This document shows positions 1 to 7,322 of a DNA stretch of 11,196 nucleotides, piece by piece (position 1 is the first letter of the stretch; each line of letters opens with the position of its first letter). Under the pieces are notes generated by a model, which was given only the letters and a program-made list of their open reading frames with translations, was not told the DNA's origin and did not search any database. This stretch comes from Streptosporangiaceae bacterium (GTDB lineage: Bacteria; Actinomycetota; Actinomycetes; Streptosporangiales; Streptosporangiaceae), in assembly GCA_025934635.1 (NCBI GenBank), contig JAICWX010000278.1:1-11196 (forward strand). Direction: 5' to 3'. A program made the translations under genes and the position numbers.

Positions 1-690
1 GATCGCATCACCAGCGGGCAGTGGCCGCCCGGCCGCCCGCTGCCCTCCCAGCAGCAGCTCGCGGCCGAGTTCGGGGTCAGCGTCATGACGTTGCGCCAGG
101 CCCTGCAGTTGCTGGCCGATGACGGCCTGATCCACACCCGGCACGGAGCCGGCACCTATGTCGCCGCCCGTTACGCCTATGACCTCGGCGGCCTGCGCAG
201 CTTCGCCGCCGACCTCAGCGCTCAGGACACGGGCATCACGACCGAGGTTCTCGCGGCCGGCACCGTAGAGCCGCCAGCCGACATCGCGGCCCGGCTCGGA
301 GCGTCCGGCCCGGTGCTCCGCCTGCGCCGGCTGCGGCTCTCGGAGGGCCGGCCGCTGATCGTCCAGACCTCCTACCTCCCGGCCGCGCTAGCCCGCCTCG
401 TCAGCCGGGAGGACCTCGGGCACCGTGGTCTCTACACCGTCCTGGCCGAGCAGGGGCTGGCCATCGCCCGCGCCGACGAGACGATAACCCCGGCCGCGCT
501 CGGCCCGCGCGACGCCCGCGACCTTTCCCGCCCCCGGTCCAGTCCCGCCTTGCTCAGCCACCGGGTCAGCTTCACCGCGGATGGCAGCCCGGTCATCGAC
601 GACTACGCGCTCCTGCCGGCCGACAGCGTGGCGATCACGGTCAACCGCTCGCCCGGGCACCTGGAGGTGCACTACACGCTCGCGGGCTAG
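1..690 (+). CDS. GntR-family (HutC/UTRA type) transcriptional regulator, 5' end cut by window
   Basis: This is a DNA-binding repressor or activator that responds to a small-molecule effector. Frame 1 is open from the first base and ends at TAG 688-690, giving 229 visible residues. The first 28 codons, before the first ATG (85), already read as conserved GntR sequence (SGQWPPGRPLPSQQQLAAEF), so the true start lies upstream and roughly 15-25 residues are missing. The winged helix-turn-helix spans about residues 14-54, with recognition region VSVMTLRQAL and wing HTRHGAGTYV. Residues ~59-226 fit a UTRA effector domain, including VLRLRRLRLSEGRPL and a late segment DGSPVIDDYALLPAD. That is the HutC subfamily layout, usually 240-250 residues. 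The effector cannot be told from sequence. The gene converges on LAL1, so it is unlikely to share its transcript. The family call is firm; the regulated pathway is unknown. Confidence 0.9.
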   Translation, partial: DRITSGQWPPGRPLPSQQQLAAEFGVSVMTLRQALQLLADDGLIHTRHGAGTYVAARYAYDLGGLRSFAADLSAQDTGITTEVLAAGTVEPPADIAARLGASGPVLRLRRLRLSEGRPLIVQTSYLPAALARLVSREDLGHRGLYTVLAEQGLAIARADETITPAALGPRDARDLSRPRSSPALLSHRVSFTADGSPVIDDYALLPADSVAITVNRSPGHLEVHYTLAG

Positions 691-705
691 CATCACGCGG
701 GCATA

Positions 706-726
706 CCGCCCCGGTTTACGGGGCCG
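706..726. terminator. Hairpin between convergent GntR and LAL1 genes
   Basis: GCCCCG (708-713) pairs with CGGGGC (719-724) around a 5-base loop, GTTTA. One further C-G pair (706/726) lies beyond a mismatch. The LAL1 stop codon (716-718, minus strand) falls in the loop, and the GntR stop is 17 bases to the left. The position between two convergent ends suggests a bidirectional terminator. There is no T-tract on either side, as is common in actinomycetes, so termination is inferred from position and stem only. Confidence 0.4.
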
Positions 727-3478
727 GCCCGTCGTGACTGCTGCCGGGCAGCACCTGCCGAAGCTGGCGGCGGGAGGTGATGTCGAGCTTGGCGAAGACC
801 TTGGCCATGTGGTATTCGACGGTGCGCGGGGACAGGAACAGCTGGCCGGCGATCTCCGGGTTGGACAGGCCGGCCCGGGCCAGCCGCGCGATCTGGGCTT
901 CCTGCGGGGTGAGCTGCTCGTGCGGGCTGGCGGTGCGCCGGCGGGCCGTCTCGCCGGTAGCCCGCAGCTCACGCCGGGCCCGTTCGGCGAACGCCTGCAT
1001 GCCGATCGCGGCGAACAGATCGTGCGCGGTGCGCAACTGCTCCCGCGCGTCGGTCCGCCGCCGCTCGCGGCGCAGCCATTCGCCGTAGAGCAGGTGCGCG
1101 CGGGCCAGTTCGGGCCGGAAGCCGGTGCGGCTCAGCCGGCCGATCGCCTCGCGATAGCAGCGCTCGGCGTCCTCGCCGTCGCTGACCAGCGCCCGGGAAC
1201 GCACGTAGATTCCCTGCCCCCAGTCGGTCTGGCCGATGCTGGTCGCATCGGCCAGCCGGCCGAGCGCCTCGGCGGCTAGCTGGTTCTGCCCGGTCCTGGT
1301 GGCCGCCTCGATCAGCTCGGGCAGTGCCCACATGGAAATATGCAGCTCGGGCGCCTGCTCGGCGGCTTGGGCCTCAGCCAGGGCTGTCTCGTAGCGGCCG
1401 AGCCCGTTGTACAGGACGGCGGCTATCCACCGCGGAAGCTGGACTCCTACCCCCTGGCCAGCCGCTCGAGCATCCGCGATCACGGCCTCCATCAGCGGCA
1501 CGGCCTCGGCTTCCGCGCCTCGGAAACCGGCCAGCATCACCGCCCCGGTGAGAGCGTGGCGGCTCCCGGTCGCCACGGCGATCGCCTCCGCCTCGGCGAC
1601 TAGTGAAGCGGCCTCCGCGAAATCGCCGCGCCAGGTCGTGAACACGGCCATCGCGTGCACCCAGATCAGCAGCGGGGTGAGCAAGCCCGCCTCGCGGCAG
1701 GCCCGGATCTCGCGGGCCTGGATTGCATGCCAGCTCTCCTCGTCCCACACCGTGGCGGCGGCGACGACGGCCACATGGCTCCATCGCCGGCGCTCCGCGG
1801 GCGGGATCTCTTCTTCGGCGAAGACCCGCGCCGCCCGGCTCAGCAGGGGTGCCGCCTGGGTTCGTCCCTGGGTAACCAGGATGGCCAGGCCGTCCAGCAG
1901 CAGATCCGACAGGCTGGGCGCGCCGGCGGGTGGCGGCGCTGACTGGGCGGCCCGGGAGATCTCGTGCAGATCGCCGGCGCCCGCGAACTGGCCGGCGAAC
2001 AACGCGGCGTACCACGCATCCAGATAGGTCTGGCGCGCGAGCGCCGCATCGACCGGCTCCAGTTGCCTGGCCGCCTTGACCAGCAACGCCGGGCCCTCGC
2101 CGCCCAGGCTGACGGAGAACGCGATCTGCCCGCGTACCAGGTCGACGAGGGGCTGCTGGCGTTCATCCAGCGGCCCCGCCGCCGCTATGGCGAGCAGCTC
2201 GGACGCCGCATCGAACGCTCCGGTCGTGGCGTTCGCCTGCGCGGCCGCCAGAGCCCGCCCGGAGCGCCGGGCGGAGTCGGCCGTCAGCTCGACCGATCGC
2301 TGCAAGAACGCCGCCGCGGCGGCCATCCCGCCCCGAGCCTGCGCCCGGCCCGCCGACCGCTCCAGCTCCGCGGCCACCTGCTCGTCGGGTCCCGGCGCGG
2401 CCGCGGCCAGGTGCCACGCCCGCCGGTCCGGGTCACGGTCACGGTCGGTCACCTCGGCCAGAGCCCGGTGCGCCGCCCGCCGCTCCGGCAGCGGCGCCGT
2501 CGCGTAGACCGCCGACCGGACCAGCGGATGCCGGAACCGGACTCCGGTCCCGATCTCCAGCAACCCGTCGGCCTCGGCGGCGGCCGAGGCCGAGGCCGGG
2601 ATCCCGAGCCGCCCGGCCGCCTGCCACACGGCCAGCGAATCGCCGGTCGGATCCAGCGCCGCGACCAGCATCAGCGACCGCGTATCCGCAGGCAGCGCCG
2701 CCAGCCGCCGCCGGAAGACCGCTTCGATCCGCGTCGGGACCGCTCCCACCGGCCCCAGGCCGCCCGCCAGCTGGGTCGGGTCCTGACCGCGCGGCAGCTC
2801 GAGCAGCGCCAGCGGGTTGCCGTTGGCCTCGGCCAGGATCCGGTCCTGGGCCCGCTCATCGAGCCCGAACCCGACCACCGACCGCAGCAGCGTGCGGGCT
2901 TCAGGGGCCGGCAAACCCGCCACCTCCAGGTCCGCCAGCCCGCGCAAGTGCTCTCCGGGCTCACGCGCGACGAAGACCAGTCCCACCGGCTCGGCCAGCA
3001 GGCGCCGGGCCGCGAACGCCAGCACCTGGGCCGACGCCGCATCCAGCCACTGCGCGTCATCGATGGCGCACAGCAGCGGCCGTTCCCCGGCCGCATCCGA
3101 CAGCAAGGTCAGCACCGCCAGCCCGACCATGAACCGGTCTGGCACGCCCCCCTCCCGCAGCCCGAACGCGACACCGAGCGCATCGCGCTGCGGCACCGGC
3201 AGGCGTTCCAGCCGGTCCAGCAGCGGCGCGCACAGCAGATGCAAGCTGGCGAACGCCAGTTCCAGCTCCGATTCCACCCCCGCCGCCCGGACCACCTGCA
3301 TGTCCGCCGCCGCGCCGATCATGTACTCCAGCAGCGCCGACTTGCCGACACCGGCCTCACCCCGCAGTACCAGTGCCCGCCCGCGTCCCGACCGCAGCTC
3401 CCCGAGCAGGCCATCGAGCGTCGCCCGCTCCTGCTGCCGGTTCAGCAGCGCGAGCGCCGGCTTATCTCCCGTCCGCAT
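716..3478 (-). CDS. LAL-type LuxR-family transcriptional regulator (LAL1)
   Basis: This is a large ATP-dependent transcriptional activator of the MalT/LAL class: an N-terminal STAND-type ATPase, a long helical repeat middle and a C-terminal LuxR helix-turn-helix, 920 residues in all. The Walker A motif GEAGVGKS is at residues 40-47 and Walker B LLCAIDDAQWLD at ~135-146. The NTPase-tail motif GNPLALLEL is at ~220-228 and FRHPLVRSAVY at ~315-325. The middle is alanine- and arginine-rich, consistent with degenerate TPR-like helices, and includes the LAL signature ELARAHLLYGEWLRR. The HTH covers ~856-910 (LTPQEAQIARLA... SPRTVEYHMAKVFAKLDI). I chose ATG 3478 because GGAGG lies 7 bases upstream; TTG 3484 is only 1 base from it. 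Length is normal for the family. It diverges from LAL2. The ligand and targets are unknown; actinomycete LALs often control specialised metabolism or sugar use. Confidence 0.95.
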   Translation of the reverse strand: MRTGDKPALALLNRQQERATLDGLLGELRSGRGRALVLRGEAGVGKSALLEYMIGAAADMQVVRAAGVESELELAFASLHLLCAPLLDRLERLPVPQRDALGVAFGLREGGVPDRFMVGLAVLTLLSDAAGERPLLCAIDDAQWLDAASAQVLAFAARRLLAEPVGLVFVAREPGEHLRGLADLEVAGLPAPEARTLLRSVVGFGLDERAQDRILAEANGNPLALLELPRGQDPTQLAGGLGPVGAVPTRIEAVFRRRLAALPADTRSLMLVAALDPTGDSLAVWQAAGRLGIPASASAAAEADGLLEIGTGVRFRHPLVRSAVYATAPLPERRAAHRALAEVTDRDRDPDRRAWHLAAAAPGPDEQVAAELERSAGRAQARGGMAAAAAFLQRSVELTADSARRSGRALAAAQANATTGAFDAASELLAIAAAGPLDERQQPLVDLVRGQIAFSVSLGGEGPALLVKAARQLEPVDAALARQTYLDAWYAALFAGQFAGAGDLHEISRAAQSAPPPAGAPSLSDLLLDGLAILVTQGRTQAAPLLSRAARVFAEEEIPPAERRRWSHVAVVAAATVWDEESWHAIQAREIRACREAGLLTPLLIWVHAMAVFTTWRGDFAEAASLVAEAEAIAVATGSRHALTGAVMLAGFRGAEAEAVPLMEAVIADARAAGQGVGVQLPRWIAAVLYNGLGRYETALAEAQAAEQAPELHISMWALPELIEAATRTGQNQLAAEALGRLADATSIGQTDWGQGIYVRSRALVSDGEDAERCYREAIGRLSRTGFRPELARAHLLYGEWLRRERRRTDAREQLRTAHDLFAAIGMQAFAERARRELRATGETARRRTASPHEQLTPQEAQIARLARAGLSNPEIAGQLFLSPRTVEYHMAKVFAKLDITSRRQLRQVLPGSSHDGPAP

Positions 3479-3485
3479 GCCCAAG

Positions 3486-3490
3486 CCTCC
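3486..3490 (-). promoter_or_regulatory. Ribosome binding site of LAL1
   Basis: On the minus strand GGAGG precedes ATG 3478 by 7 bases. The in-frame TTG at 3484 is only one base from this site, so the ATG is the better start. Confidence 0.65.
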
Positions 3491-3612
3491 GCCGCGATTG
3501 ACTGCCAGGCCGTCTGTATGGCTGAGAGGCGAGTCCCGGCCGGCTCTCCTGATGTCAGCGGTCAGGAACCCAGGCAGGGCAAAGCGCGACAGGGCGGCGA
3601 CTTGTCACCCCC

Positions 3613-3641
3613 AGCCAACCGACGGCCAGCAGGCCTGTCAA
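3613..3641 (-). promoter_or_regulatory. Candidate LAL1 promoter with overlapping palindrome
   Basis: On the minus strand TTGACA (3641-3636) is a perfect -35 hexamer. It is followed after 17 bases by TTGGCT (3618-3613), a weak -10 match. The perfect 8-base palindrome CAGGCCTG (3630-3637) overlaps the -35 and could be a repressor or activator site. The implied transcript start near 3606 would leave a leader of about 125 bases. The -35 is convincing; the -10 is not. Confidence 0.35.
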
Positions 3642-3675
3642 GAGCGCAGTCTGAGTTTCTGGCGCGCGTGTCCGC

Positions 3676-3690
3676 CTAGGGCTGCTAGGG
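3676..3690. repeat. Paired CTAGGG repeats upstream of LAL2
   Basis: CTAGGG occurs at 3676-3681 and 3685-3690, a 9-base period, about 75 bases before the LAL2 start. CTAG tetramers are scarce in GC-rich actinomycete DNA, so a close pair is noticeable. No matching -35/-10 pair for LAL2 could be placed with confidence in the rest of the 3479-3764 intergenic region. Confidence 0.35.
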
Positions 3691-3739
3691 AGTTCTACTG
3701 AGGCGAACCCGCCCGGTAAGCGCGACAGTGGTGACCAGC

Positions 3740-3748
3740 GGAGGAGGG
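3740..3748 (+). promoter_or_regulatory. Shine-Dalgarno-like GGAGGAGGG before LAL2
   Basis: The purine run GGAGGAGGG is the only strong ribosome-binding sequence before LAL2. It sits 16 bases before the first usual in-frame start codon (TTG 3765), which is too far. It sits 7 bases before ATT 3756, which is in frame. It therefore argues for an upstream start or for a frame problem in this stretch. Confidence 0.5.
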
Positions 3749-3764
3749 CAGAGCGATTAGCGGG

Positions 3765-6521
3765 TTGCTGGACCGGGCGGCGGAGACCGGCGCGCTGGAG
3801 GGCGTGCAGGCAGCGGTCCGCGACGGGCTCAGCGGGGTGCTGGTGCTGCGCGGCGAGGCCGGGGCCGGCAAGACGGCGCTGCTGGACTGGGCGGCCGAGC
3901 AGGCCGGCGACATGCAGGTGGCCCGGGTAGCCGGCGCCGAGGCCGAGATGGACATGGGCTTCGCCGGCCTGCACCAGCTGCTGATCCCGTTCCTGGCCGG
4001 CCTCGAGGGTCTTCCGCTGCCGCAGCAGCAGGCCCTCAAGTCGGCGTTCGGGCTGGTCGCAGGCCCGCCGCCGGACCGCTTCCTGGTCGGCCTGGCCGCC
4101 TTGACGATGCTGACCGACGCGGCGGCCGCGCGCCCGGTGCTGTGCATCGTCGACGACGCCCAGTGGCTCGACCAGGTATCGATCGAGGTACTCGGGTTTG
4201 TCGCCCGGCGCCTGTACGCGGACCGGGTGGGCATGGTGTTCGCGGTCCGCGAGGGCGAGGGACAGCCGCTGATCCTGGCCGGGCTGCCGGAGCTGACGGT
4301 CGCCGGGCTGGCCGAAGAGGCAGCGCGGGAGCTGCTGGCGCGGTCGGCCGGCACGCAGGTTGACCGGCAGGTGGGCTGGCGCATCGTGGCCGACACGGCC
4401 GGTAACCCGCTGGCACTGGTCGAGCTGGCCGCGGAGCTGACCGCCGCCGAGTTGTCGGGTACCGAGCCGCTGGACTGGCCGTTGCGATTCCGCGGCCGTC
4501 TGGAGGAGCTGTACCGGTCCCGGCTGCGAGCGCTGCCCGGCGGCACCCAGACGCTGCTGCTGCTGGCGGCGGCCGACCCGACCGGGGAACCCGCACTGAT
4601 CTGGGACGCGGCCCGCAAGCTGGGGATCGATCCCGGGGCGGCCGAGGCCACCGGCGCGGACCGGCTGGTGTCCTGGGAACCGCGGGTACGGTTCCGTCAT
4701 CCGCTGATCCGGTCAGCGGCGTACTACGCCTTCCCGGCCGCGGCGCGGCGCGACGCCCACCAGGCGCTGGCCACGGTCACCGACCCGGAGGCTGATCCGG
4801 ACCGGCGCGCCTGGCACCTGGCCGAGGCCGCGGCCGGCCCGGACGAGCAGGTGGCCGCCGAGCTGGAGCGGTCGGCCGACCGGGCGCGCGGCCGGGGCGG
4901 CTGGAGCAGCGGCGCCGCCTTCCTGGAGCGCGCGGCCGCGCTGACCCCGGACGAGGAGCACCGGGCCCGGCGGATGCTGGCCGCGGCCGAGAACCGGCTG
5001 GCGGCCGGGGAGGCCCCGGCCGCGCGGGCGCTGCTGGGCCTGGCCGCCCCGCGGCTGGCCGATGTGCTGGCCCGGGCGCGGGCCCGGCGGCTGGAGGGCC
5101 AGAGCCTGTACGCGGCCGGGCAGATGCCCGAGGCGACGTCGGTGCTGCTCGACGCGGCCGAGCTGGTGCAGTCGTTCGAGCTCCGGCTGGCCCGCGACAC
5201 CCTGCTGGACGCGTGGGGAGCGGCGCAGTTCTCCGGCCAGCCCGGGGCCGGGATGGCCGAGTTCCTGCGGGCGGTCCGCTCGGTGCCGGCCGTGGCGGAC
5301 GCCCGCGCCACCGTGGCCGACCTGCTGCTTGACGGCTTCGCGGCGGTCGGCGAGCGCCGCGACGATGCTGGCGCCGCGCTGCTCCGCCGGGCCATCACGC
5401 CGCTGTTCGCCGGCCAGTCGATGGCCGACGAGGCCTTGCCGCACCTGATGGCCATGGCCATGGCGGCCGGCATGCTGTACGACGACTCGGCCCGGCACCA
5501 GATGGAGAAGCGGTGGGTGGGGGAGCTGCGCGACCGGGGCGCGATCGCGGCGCTGCTGCCCGCGCTCGGCATCCAGATGAGCGCCCAGATCGACGAGGGC
5601 CGCTTCGCGGACGCCGAGACCACGCTGGCCGAGGCGCGGTCGCTGTCCGAGGCGACGGGTTACCGGGCCTACCTGCGGGCCTATGCCCGGGCGGAGCTGT
5701 GGGCGCTGGCCCTGCGCGGTCGTGAGGCGCAGGCCCGCCCGCTCGCCGCCCGGCTGCTGCGCGAGTTCGCCGAGCGGGGCAACCGGTACGAGGTCCTGCG
5801 GGTGCAGGGCGCGCTAGCCATGCTCGAGCTGGGCCTGGGCAACTACGATGCCGCGCTGCGCCACGCGCTGGATGCTCTCCCGGGACAGAACGTGCTGGGA
5901 TTTCGCCAGGTGGCCGAGGTGGTCGAGGCCGGAACCAGGTGCGGGGAGCACGAGAGCGCGGCAGCTGCCCTGAAGGCCTTCGCGTCCTGGGCGCTGGCGA
6001 GCGGGACCGACCTGGCCCTGGGGCTGCTGGCCCGCAGCCGGGCGCTGCTGGCCGATGACGGCCGGGCTGAGGCGCAGTACCAGCTGGCCATCGATCACCT
6101 GCGGCGCTGCCGGCTGGTCCCGGAGCTGGCCCGGGCCCACCTGGTATACGGGGAGTGGCTACGTCGCCAGCGCCGCCGCCGCGACGCCCGCGATCAGCTC
6201 CGCCGTGCCTTCGAGCTGTTCGACGAGATGGGCCTGACGGCTTTCGCGGGCCGGGCCCGGACCGAATTGCGCGCTACCGGTGAGCAGGCCAGCCCACGGG
6301 GCCCCGGAACCCCGGAGGTCCTCACGGCGCAAGAGGCGCAGATCGCCCGGCTGGCCGCCGAGCGCCTGTCCAACCGGGAGATCGCCGGCCGGCTGTTCAT
6401 CAGCGCCAGCACGGTCGAGTACCACCTGCGCAAGGTGTTCCGCAAGCTAGGCGTCACCAGCCGGGGACAGCTCGCCCGGACATTCTCAGAAAACGGGCAG
6501 CCGCCGTCCTGGCGGGACTGA
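3765..6521 (+). CDS. LAL-type LuxR-family transcriptional regulator (LAL2)
   Basis: This is an ATPase-coupled transcriptional activator of the LAL class, 918 residues from TTG 3765. Walker A GEAGAGKT is at residues 30-37 and Walker B VLCIVDDAQWLD at ~125-136. GNPLALVEL is at ~213-221 and VRFRHPLIRSAAY at ~308-320. A long helical TPR-like middle follows, containing the family motif ELARAHLVYGEWLRRQ, then a LuxR HTH at ~853-905 (LTAQEAQIARLA... TVEYHLRKVFRKLGV). It is the most divergent of the three: its recognition helix begins SASTVEYH where LAL1 and LAL3 have SPRTVEYH. No ATG or GTG is in frame before the ATPase; the in-frame TGA at 3732-3734 limits the start to ATT 3756, TTG 3765 or CTG 3768. 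A one-base indel near 3758 would instead join a GTG start (3728 or 3731) to this frame. It converges on the BON gene 12 bases away. Target genes are unknown. Confidence 0.92.
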   Translation: MLDRAAETGALEGVQAAVRDGLSGVLVLRGEAGAGKTALLDWAAEQAGDMQVARVAGAEAEMDMGFAGLHQLLIPFLAGLEGLPLPQQQALKSAFGLVAGPPPDRFLVGLAALTMLTDAAAARPVLCIVDDAQWLDQVSIEVLGFVARRLYADRVGMVFAVREGEGQPLILAGLPELTVAGLAEEAARELLARSAGTQVDRQVGWRIVADTAGNPLALVELAAELTAAELSGTEPLDWPLRFRGRLEELYRSRLRALPGGTQTLLLLAAADPTGEPALIWDAARKLGIDPGAAEATGADRLVSWEPRVRFRHPLIRSAAYYAFPAAARRDAHQALATVTDPEADPDRRAWHLAEAAAGPDEQVAAELERSADRARGRGGWSSGAAFLERAAALTPDEEHRARRMLAAAENRLAAGEAPAARALLGLAAPRLADVLARARARRLEGQSLYAAGQMPEATSVLLDAAELVQSFELRLARDTLLDAWGAAQFSGQPGAGMAEFLRAVRSVPAVADARATVADLLLDGFAAVGERRDDAGAALLRRAITPLFAGQSMADEALPHLMAMAMAAGMLYDDSARHQMEKRWVGELRDRGAIAALLPALGIQMSAQIDEGRFADAETTLAEARSLSEATGYRAYLRAYARAELWALALRGREAQARPLAARLLREFAERGNRYEVLRVQGALAMLELGLGNYDAALRHALDALPGQNVLGFRQVAEVVEAGTRCGEHESAAAALKAFASWALASGTDLALGLLARSRALLADDGRAEAQYQLAIDHLRRCRLVPELARAHLVYGEWLRRQRRRRDARDQLRRAFELFDEMGLTAFAGRARTELRATGEQASPRGPGTPEVLTAQEAQIARLAAERLSNREIAGRLFISASTVEYHLRKVFRKLGVTSRGQLARTFSENGQPPSWRD

Positions 6522-6534
6522 GCCATGCTCCCGC
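6512..6534. terminator. Hairpin across convergent LAL2 and BON gene ends
   Basis: GCGGGA (6512-6517) pairs perfectly with TCCCGC (6529-6534). Inside the 11-base loop GC (6522-6523) can pair with GC (6527-6528). The loop and arms contain the LAL2 stop (6519-6521), and the BON-gene stop (6534-6536) overlaps the right arm. There is no T-tract. It is a plausible compact bidirectional terminator, judged from the stem and its place between convergent genes. Confidence 0.4.
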
Positions 6535-7190
6535 TAGGGTGCGTCGATACCGATGCGATCATCGACCTCGGTCACGCCCGGTGCCGACCAGGCCGCGGCC
6601 ACGGCATGATCGCGCGCGGCCCGGGAGCCGACCGTGCCCGACACGATCACCAGCCCGCCGGGGAAGGCCTCGACCGCGAGCCGGTCCGCGTCCAGCAGCG
6701 CATCGCGCCGGAACGCGCAGCTGATGGCCTCGGCCGCGGCGGCGGGGGTCGCGGGAGCCTGGTCCAGGGCGATGGCGTTGTCGATGCCGGCCACGCCGGG
6801 CACGCTCGCGGTGCGGCACTCGGCCGCCTCGCGCTGGTAGTGCCACTCCACCTTGCCGGTCAGGGTGACCAGGCCGTCCCGGGCTTCCGCGTCGACGGTC
6901 ATCGGCACCGAGCTCTCCAGCATCAGCGCCTCGAGGACGTCACCGCGCAGGTCCTCGTCGCCGCGCCGGTCCCGCTCCGGGATCTGCACCCGCAGGTCGT
7001 TGGCGACCCCGGTGACCCCGGTGACGCGGCCGGCCGCATGGCCGCCCGCCCGCTTGTGACTGAGGCTGGTCACCGTCCCGCGCAGCGTTACGGTGCCGCC
7101 GACGGCCGCTACCTCGATCGCCGTGCTGTCCACCTGAGGATCCCAGTGCAGCTCGGCGGCGACGTCCCGCCGCAGATCATCGTCTGTCAT
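6534..7190 (-). CDS. Triple BON-domain protein, cytoplasmic
   Basis: The 218-residue protein consists of three BON (bacterial OsmY and nodulation) modules at roughly residues 4-70, 78-143 and 150-216. Each has the central strand motif (VTLRGTV 34-40, VTLTGKV 108-114, VIVSGTV 181-187) followed by a closing GV...I segment such as VTGVANDLRV or VPGVAGIDNAIAL. BON domains bind phospholipid or other ligands and are linked to osmotic and envelope stress in OsmY. Here there is no signal peptide and no membrane segment, so it should be cytoplasmic, as in many actinomycete stress proteins that pair BON with CBS domains. I chose ATG 7190 because GAGGA precedes it by 4 bases and the first BON repeat starts right after. 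ATG 7277 in the same frame lies upstream of the predicted promoter. It diverges from LAL3 and shares a mirror-image promoter with it. The molecular role is unknown. Confidence 0.85.
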   Translation of the reverse strand: MTDDDLRRDVAAELHWDPQVDSTAIEVAAVGGTVTLRGTVTSLSHKRAGGHAAGRVTGVTGVANDLRVQIPERDRRGDEDLRGDVLEALMLESSVPMTVDAEARDGLVTLTGKVEWHYQREAAECRTASVPGVAGIDNAIALDQAPATPAAAAEAISCAFRRDALLDADRLAVEAFPGGLVIVSGTVGSRAARDHAVAAAWSAPGVTEVDDRIGIDAP

Positions 7191-7194
7191 GGTT

Positions 7195-7199
7195 TCCTC
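7195..7199 (-). promoter_or_regulatory. Ribosome binding site of the BON gene
   Basis: On the minus strand GAGGA lies 4 bases before ATG 7190. This supports the 218-residue start over the 29-codon longer alternative at 7277. Confidence 0.65.
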
Positions 7200-7227
7200 G
7201 CCGGGTCCAGTTGCCTTGCCGGGCTTC

Positions 7228-7275
7228 ACGCTACGGCCAGCCCGCCGGGCACCGCATCCTTGAAAGTCCTTAGTC
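7228..7275 (-). promoter_or_regulatory. BON-gene promoter with upstream activator box
   Basis: Reading the minus strand, the box GACTAAGGAC (7275-7266) is followed after 32 bases by TAGCGT (7233-7228), which fits the actinomycete -10 pattern TAGNNT. The -35 position reads TGCGGT, a poor match, so an activator is likely. The start point would be near 7221, leaving a leader of about 30 bases before ATG 7190. The identical geometry on the opposite strand for LAL3 is the main support. Confidence 0.5.
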
Positions 7276-7322
7276 ATGCCCCCGGGAGATCACCCGTCCG
7301 GCGCGTCCGCGGGACTAAGGAC
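7266..7322. repeat. Perfect 10-base inverted repeat, paired regulator boxes
   Basis: GTCCTTAGTC (7266-7275) and GACTAAGGAC (7313-7322) are exact reverse complements with 37 bases between and centres 47 bases apart. Each box lies in the same orientation and at the same distance relative to the promoter it faces, so they are best read as two binding sites of one regulator. The right copy reads GGGACTAAGGACC, which contains the GGGACT half-site of mycobacterial DosR boxes. The second half is a poorer match. Confidence 0.6.

Noticed and set aside
1964..3679. A 571-codon open frame on the plus strand antisense to LAL1
   Set aside because: It is rich in R, P, G and Q with no recognisable domain. 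It is the usual shadow of a GC-rich gene whose own frame encodes a clear LAL protein.
3555..4700. A 381-codon minus-strand open frame running from the LAL2 ATPase region into the LAL1/LAL2 gap
   Set aside because: It is low-complexity and antisense to conserved Walker motifs, and its product resembles no family.
5445..5475. A short tandem repeat of ATGGCC within LAL2
   Set aside because: It encodes an ordinary alternating Met-Ala helix segment with few copies, with no sign of a functional repeat.
7191..7277. A longer BON protein starting at ATG 7277
   Set aside because: That ATG lies inside the upstream box and ahead of the predicted transcription start. The extra 29 residues are not BON-like, and ATG 7190 has a better ribosome site.
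7266..7322. The 10-base inverted repeat as a terminator or RNA hairpin
   Set aside because: It lies upstream of both predicted transcription starts and its 37-base loop is long. Matching orientation and spacing to the two promoters fit protein-binding sites better.
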